In this document: in pieces, positions 58,339 to 64,000 of the stretch | Numbering within the stretch: the first letter of the stretch is position 1 | How the letters are laid out: every line of letters starts with the position of its first letter | DNA from: Distichodus sexfasciatus | Taxonomy: Eukaryota > Chordata > Actinopteri > Characiformes > Distichodontidae | Reading direction: 5' to 3' | DNA: 64,000 nt | Assembly: GCA_032718565.1 (NCBI GenBank) | Contig: JAVGVS010000639.1 | Span: forward strand, 37,501-101,500 | Position numbers and translations under genes: made by a program | The notes under the pieces: generated by a model | The model's database searches: none | Seen by the model: only the letters and a program-made list of their open reading frames with translations | Told to the model about the DNA's origin: nothing

Positions 58339-58985
58339 GATGTGCAGTATATACAAATAAATATGGTGAAAATCTGTTTTCTTAAATTCAAATGATATTA
58401 GTGACTTATGATCTTTAAACTTTCTCATTGCATATTAGGCTGTATGTAGCTTTATGAAGACATCAGTTCTAAACTTCACTTTCTTACGATGGATTCCACG
58501 TTCTGAAGAAATGAATCTACGTAAATTCATGTGCATGAATGTTGAAGTTCAGATTAGTTTTAAAAAATGTCATTACCTACATTCTAAAAATCAACCCGAT
58601 GGTCAGTTTCAGACTTTGTTCTCAGATTTTCCGTTTCAACTGTTGCTGTTTATTTATTTGAAAAAGAACACCTAACTCTAAAAACGTTCCACTCTTATAT
58701 ATGTTATATTTTCCTTTATTTACATTAAGTTTATTAAAATAAAATGTATAATATAAAGATGTCAATTTTGTGTGTGTATTTGCTCATTGAATTCCATTTG
58801 CTACACAAACAAAATTACAAGTGATGACTACTTTTTCTTGTTATCTTGAGAATACAAGAAAATTAACTCGTTATGTTGAGAAAACAAGCACGTGTTGACC
58901 TAGACATCAAATTGTAATCCCTATATCAGGAGACGCAACTAGGATTGAAAGATAGCGAGGTCTTAGCCCCTAGGGGTGTGGTTAG

Positions 58986-59022
58986 GAACCCTAACCCTAA
59001 CCCTAACCCTAACCCTAACTCT
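58986..59022. repeat. Interstitial telomeric repeat (CCCTAA)n
   Basis: Five consecutive aaccct units, i.e. the vertebrate telomere repeat read as its C-rich strand, lie in the spacer between genes C and D. Confidence 0.9.
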
Positions 59023-59069
59023 CCTGCTTCTTACTCGCTCTATAAAAATATCTTTGTATAAAAATATCA

Positions 59070-59215
59070 ACCACCAGGAATCGGTGCCTGGGGATGGCAC
59101 CTTGCTCATGAGTACCTTAGTGGTACCTTTACCGGTCCGGGAATCAAATCGACGACCTTCCGCTCATGGGGCCAACTCCCTACCTGTTACACTCTCAACT
59201 GCCAAGCTGCAAATG
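59070..59215 (-). repeat. tRNA-derived SINE copy, partial
   Basis: The reverse strand has gtgtaacaggtagggagttg (box A-like) and gaaggtcgtcgatttgattc (box B-like), then gtaccactaaggtactcatg. It lies 50 bp from the telomeric repeat and contains the end of an irrelevant 82-codon open frame. Confidence 0.7.
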
Positions 59216-59736
59216 TCTTCATGAGCCTTTATCTCAAAAGACGAACATGTAAAATTGGATTCTTTCTTTCATGATGAGGATGTTTTGTGAAGACAATAAC
59301 ACTCTCACAACATAACAGCAAACTTAAGTTGGGATCTTAAGAAAATGACTTTTGTTAAGTCAAAAGTTTTTTTCTCAAGATCCCAAGAAAAATAACTCAA
59401 CATAATGATATTTAAAAATTGACACTTTCCTTGTTTTCATGTTGAGCTTCTATTTAATTTCTCTGTTCTGATTACATTGACTCCATGCCAGATTTCCAGG
59501 AATTTTGACCAGGTGTAATGTAAGCAAACTACAGTTGATCTCACATGCCAAAAAATGTGAAGCCTCAACCGTAAAGTTGATATTTCACCAAAGGCGGCCT
59601 GTAATAAGCTGGATCATCATTCTGTTAGTCATTTTCCAAGTTTTTGATTAATATAAACGAAGGTGGTGTTTATAAACGAGAGCCAAAACTCTGAAACAAA
59701 AAGAAACGAGAAGAGGTTGATGAGAAAGGGGTAAAA

Positions 59737-62190
59737 ATGAAATTTGAAGATGTTCTCTCAGAGATCAATGGCTTTGGAAGGTTTCAGAAAACCATCTTGC
59801 TTATCAATTTTTTCGGTCGCTTTAGTTTGGTGAGTCACTTTATGTTGAATAACTTCATTGCTGTGGTTCCATCTCACCACTGCAAAGTCAGCTTTCTGGA
59901 TGACAGTGACGTTTTTGAGAACCTGACTCAGGATGAAATTTTGACTGTCATGATTCCCAAACAAGACGATGGAGCCTTCGCATCTTGTAGCATGTTCTCG
60001 GAACCTCAGTTCCAACTTCTTTTGGAACCATACAATGCTACGGATCTTCCAGTGGTCCGGTGCCAAAATGGGTGGGTTTTTGACCACAGCGTCTTCAAAA
60101 GCTCTCTGGCCACAGAGGTAATAGATTTCTCTGGAACCTGACTAGTTTTGTTGAAGAGGTCACAACTCTTGTTTATTGCTTAAAATTATGCATAAATGGA
60201 TATTGCATTTTTGGGCTCAATATGCTATGTTCCATTGTTGGAAAATTTTCTTTATTCAATGCACTGACAGTGCTTAGTGAGAGAAACGAAATTACATTTT
60301 CTGGACTTCGATATTCATATGAAAGAATGTGAAAACTGATGCTAAATTAGTTTAAAAGTTCAGGGGAAAAAATCTGAACTTCTTTAATTCCTGCAAAGAT
60401 TCAAACATTCTGATTTGTTGTTTAACTTTAAATACATTTATAGAATTTTATCTGAACTTTGAAACAAATCTTAACTGAAACAAAACCTAAGAAAGCAGTT
60501 ATTTCTATTAACATTTGTAAATTTTCACATCAATTAGATTAATTTCTGAATTTTCAAGTTCAAACTCTTTTTGTTTAAGATTTATTGCAGATTTAGCAGA
60601 TATTGCAAGTTCAAAATGTTGATTTTTATAACAATGTTCATGAATGAAAATATGTTTTGAAGTTCAGGAATGAATCTTAACTTTGTTCTCGAGACAATTT
60701 AATTCATATGAGTTCATATTGATTTTGATTTAGCTTTGTTTTAAAGTTAAGAAATGAAGCTGAATGTTGATACTGATATCTCTTCTAAATTACTTACTTT
60801 TGACTTAACTGTTATTTATAATACACAGTAATGTACATTTTAACCGTGTTTTCATTGGTAGCTAAATTGTCATTTTATGTATCTTAATATAATCCAAGTT
60901 TCTACACCCCTTTTAATGCTGCTAACTCTCCCTATCTTTATAGTGGGATCTGGTTTGTGAAAAGGTGGGACTGAACAGGGTTGTGGCCACCAACTTTTTC
61001 ATCGGGGTGATGTTTGGAGCAGCTGCATTCGGCAGCCTGAGTGCAATGTGAGTCCAGAGTACAGCTAATGATCAAACCCTCAACATCCTGAATTAAATGT
61101 TTGGCAAGGCGACAGGATTAAACATTAAAACAGCATTTTGAGTTCAAAAGAACATGACGCTACCTGAGGACATCATTGTTACATAATCTCAGAAAAAAAC
61201 TCCTTACAGCAACAATCTTGGTTTGATTATTTGCTGGGCTTTGCTGCTTTTAAGCTGCTAAGAGGCTGGAAACATGTCCTACGTTTGACTCCAAAGCTAA
61301 TTTGTTATCAAAACCAGCAAATAATTCTTAAATGTTACAAAAATGTTGGGTTTTATTGATCAACTAGGACCAAAAAGGAAAAATTACTTGAAAAGTTTGG
61401 ATAATCTGCGCTTTATTGACCAATTTGTAGCACTAAGATAAAATTACTTTAAGAGGTTTGATTTTCCTGATTTTATTGTACAACTGGTGACGAACAAGAC
61501 AAATTTACTTACAAATATTGATATCCCAGTTGATCAGCTATTGAACAGCAAGAGTAAAATACTTGATATTCTGGGCTTTATTGACAAACTGGTGATCACC
61601 AAAACAAAATTACTTTTAACAATATGACATTCTAGGCTTTAATGACCCACTGATGATCAAAAAGATATAATTACTTCTAAAGACTTGATATTCTGGGCTT
61701 TATTGACCAACTACATCATGTTCGGTAAGCAACCCTTGAAACAGTGGACGGACAAACTACAAAAGAATGACCAACAGGACAAATTTACTTTCATAGCAAT
61801 TTTATATTGTGCGTTTTATTAACCAATTGGTGTATAACAAGATAAAATTACTCCTAAAGACTTGATATTATGGGTTTTAATGACCAACTTTTGACCTGAA
61901 CACATTGAGCATATTGGTTTAGAATGAAACTTTATGGAAACCAACTACAGTTGCAGTTCAGATCTAAAGCTGTGTGTAATAAAGTTGCCTTTTTCAAAAA
62001 TGCCATTAGTTCTGAAACTTCATCCTCTGTTCCAGCTGTGGTCGTAAGAAGATGCTCCTGATTTCATACGCCTTGGCATTTGGTTTCGCTTTGGCTAGTG
62101 CTCTCTCTACCTCCTTCATCATGTTTATGGTTTTTTGGTTCTGCACTGGTTTAAGTACCACCGGCATCGTCATCATTTCTACCGTACTGA
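59737..62190 (+). CDS. slc22a7: SLC22A7-like organic anion transporter, gene D (5' exons only)
   Basis: This is the fourth member, 1.6 kb after gene C, same strand. Exons 59737-60117, 60944-61047 and 62036-62190 have exactly the sizes (381, 104, 155 nt) seen in A-C. Exons 4-10 are not found before the window end. It starts [18 protein letters not shown], close to gene C. Cys49, Cys84, Cys109 and WDLVC are kept, as are N-glycosylation sites N62 and N100. It differs from A-C at the first MFS motif: residues 160-166 read SAICGRK instead of SDRYGRK, so Asp161 and Arg162 are lost. In the next helix WFCTG replaces RFFTG (Arg196 to Trp). The frame and splice sites are intact, so this looks like divergence rather than decay. 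Intron 3 is at least 1.8 kb. Confidence 0.85.
60118..60943 (+). other. Gene D intron 1, AT-rich
   Basis: AT-rich, with loosely repeating gaagttcag/tgaacttt words. No exon or element recognised. Confidence 0.4.
61345..61890 (+). repeat. Minisatellite, about 65-70-bp unit, in gene D intron 2
   Basis: Eight or so diverged units carry cttgatattctgggctttat, tgaccaactggtgatca and aagacaaaattactt. It ends about 150 bp before exon 3 of gene D. Confidence 0.8.
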
Positions 62191-62348
62191 GTGAGCACGC
62201 AAGACTCTTACACTTTTTCATTGAATCTCATATTGCAAAACTAAACAAAAAAAAACAACACCTCCTCTTTTTGGAATCAAAAATGAATGGCAATGAATGG
62301 ATTCAAAGACAAAAACCCATCAAAATGGGTGTGTCTTTTCTACACAAC

Positions 62349-62745
62349 CCTTAGCAAAAAGTAGTATACTTGAAGTTCATTTTATTAAGTATGCTTGAGT
62401 ATAAGTATAGCAAGTATACTACAGACCACGTACCATGTACCTTGTAGTGTACTAGAAAGTATACTAATTTATTACTTCTTTGGACTAAATTGCAACATTT
62501 TTTAAGTTTATAAAAGTATACTTTAAGTATACTTTATAAGGTCATTTTAAGATTGCAAAATATACTTTTAGACTTTAGTAGACTTTTCTTTATACTTATC
62601 AGTATAAGTCAAGTGTACTTCACTATACTATTCTTAAGCATATAAAATATAGTATATAAAAAGTAAACTTCAAGTATACTGCCTCAATTTTAGTATATAA
62701 TAAGTATACTCGTAGTACACTTGAATAAACTACTTTTTGCTAAGG
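62349..62745. mobile_element. Non-autonomous TIR element (MITE)
   Basis: The ends ccttagcaaaaagtagtata and, inverted at the right, ccttagcaaaaagtagttta match over about 20 bp. The interior is packed with aagtatac/gtatactt words that are themselves inverted. It lies 160 bp after exon 3 of gene D. No clear target duplication was seen. Confidence 0.8.
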
Positions 62746-62749
62746 AATT

Positions 62750-64000
62750 TTATTGTTGACTGAAATGTTGTTCACAACACATAACTATATTGAAAAAATG
62801 TAGCCATTATACAATTCACAAGTGGCCATTGTGGATTAAAAAGAAAAAAATGGAGGGGGTAGAGATTAAATTCGTAGATTTACGAGAGAAAATTCTTCTT
62901 CATAATCTCGGAGAATATCCGACTTTTTCCCGCAAATTTGCGACTTAATGATCTCGGAGAATATCTGACTTTAAATCTTCTCGTAAATTCACGACTTTAA
63001 TCTCGGAATTTGTTTTTTTTTTCCTCGGAATATACATATAAATACGCTATGAATATAAGGTCTAAGCTTTAAGCTGAAAATGACTATATGCGCTTTTGGT
63101 TAGATGAGATATACATAATATGTGCAAATATTGCAACAGCAGTCAAGTGGAGAAACCAAAAACTACAATTCCACTACTGGTATGTACCTTTGTGCATTAA
63201 ATGTGCATTTGGAAGTATGAATACATGCGTAATTTTGGGGTTATGAAATGGGCCGTCTATTAAAAAAACAAATTTAGTGTACAGCACCTGTATTTAAGAC
63301 AACTGAACTGCTACTAAACTATACGTAAATGACGTTAAAATTATTTTAGTTATAGCATTGCCGTGCTCGTCTGATAGTGTCACGATTTGGCCAATAATAC
63401 CCAGATAAATCCACCAGGAGTCTCTCTCGTTTCTCTCATCCACTATTTCACTTACTATAATCTGCTTCACCTGTTTCTCTCTCCGTAATTATGTTCTCCA
63501 ACGTTGTCTTTGTGTCGGCGTTCGCAGTTATGATCTCCTGTGTCAGGTCTGTGGTAGCCTGTTTCTTAGTTTTTTTGTTTGGTTTTGTTAGTTATATCAA
63601 CTTCTATCGGTGTAGAAACGTTGGTACTGAGGACGTCCAGCGAACTGCACTGTGAAAATTGATAATTAATCATATAAATAAATAAAACAATAACGTCTGC
63701 AATTGTAACAAATATTTGAGTTTTCATGGTTGTGTTGGAGAGAGAAATGTGTACAGACATACGCCTTTCTGGAACGATAAAAGTGAGATAGCAATAAATT
63801 GTGTTTTTTTTTCCTGCTTTTTTCCTACATCTTGCAGATAAATCAACAATTCATGTAGAAGGAAAAGTTCTAGGTGAAACGCCAAATTGGAATTTCTTAG
63901 AAAGAGCAATACTTAGCTAAAAATAACTTGTTGAAATTATTAGTGTTTGATTTTTCTTGAGAGGCAGCAATTAAACTTAAATTGATACGTTGGACTGGGT
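62750..64000. other. Gene D intron 3 continuing to window end
   Basis: It contains a short tandem patch of atctcggagaatatc/tcacgacttt words at about 62860-63020. No SLC22 exon 4 (VEW.D..HR) was found on the plus strand. The gene presumably continues to the right. Confidence 0.45.

Noticed and set aside
59737..62190. Gene D as a pseudogene
   Set aside because: The altered motif suggested decay, but the frame, all splice sites and loop cysteines are intact in the three visible exons.
62191..64000. Exon 4 of gene D
   Set aside because: Searched by eye for a VEW.D...HR-type block after an acceptor and found none; it most likely lies beyond the window.

Overview
The window is genomic DNA of a ray-finned fish, very probably a teleost. 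Genes are split by many short GT-AG introns, exons are GC-richer than the AT-rich introns, and the non-coding DNA is full of fish-type repeats: tRNA-derived SINEs, L1 and L2/CR1-like LINE fragments, and Tc1-, hAT-, pogo- and TTAA-type DNA elements. I do not assign a species.

Left third (1-21953, + strand): the 3' part of a tau-tubulin kinase gene, best matched to TTBK1. The kinase-domain exons (1-3416) carry many small indels, whereas all later exons read cleanly. The long C-terminal tail comes from exons at 7516-8806 and 19925-21953 and holds two SxIP motifs. A separate exon at 10205-10504 carries its own stop and a nearby AATAAA, so a short isoform is likely.

Middle (21954-33693): about 11.7 kb of intergenic DNA made of repeats. 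It holds a minisatellite, a long hairpin element, LINE tails, a decayed hAT transposase with a ZMYM-like domain, a SINE and a hAT-type non-autonomous element.

Right half (33694-64000, + strand): a head-to-tail array of four SLC22A7-like (OAT2-type) organic anion transporter genes, called A to D here. A (553 aa), B (544 aa) and C (543 aa) are complete, with ten coding exons of almost identical size. D runs off the window after exon 3. A resembles B, and C resembles D. D has lost two charged positions that A-C keep. TTBK1 lies beside SLC22A7 in human too (6p21.1), which supports both identifications.

No operon-like, CRISPR or novel enzymatic system was found. The points most worth a second look are the transporter array with its divergent fourth member, the TTBK1 alternative last exon, the indel-ridden kinase exons, and several well-preserved transposon structures (nested insertion, 270-bp hairpin arms, exact target-site duplications).
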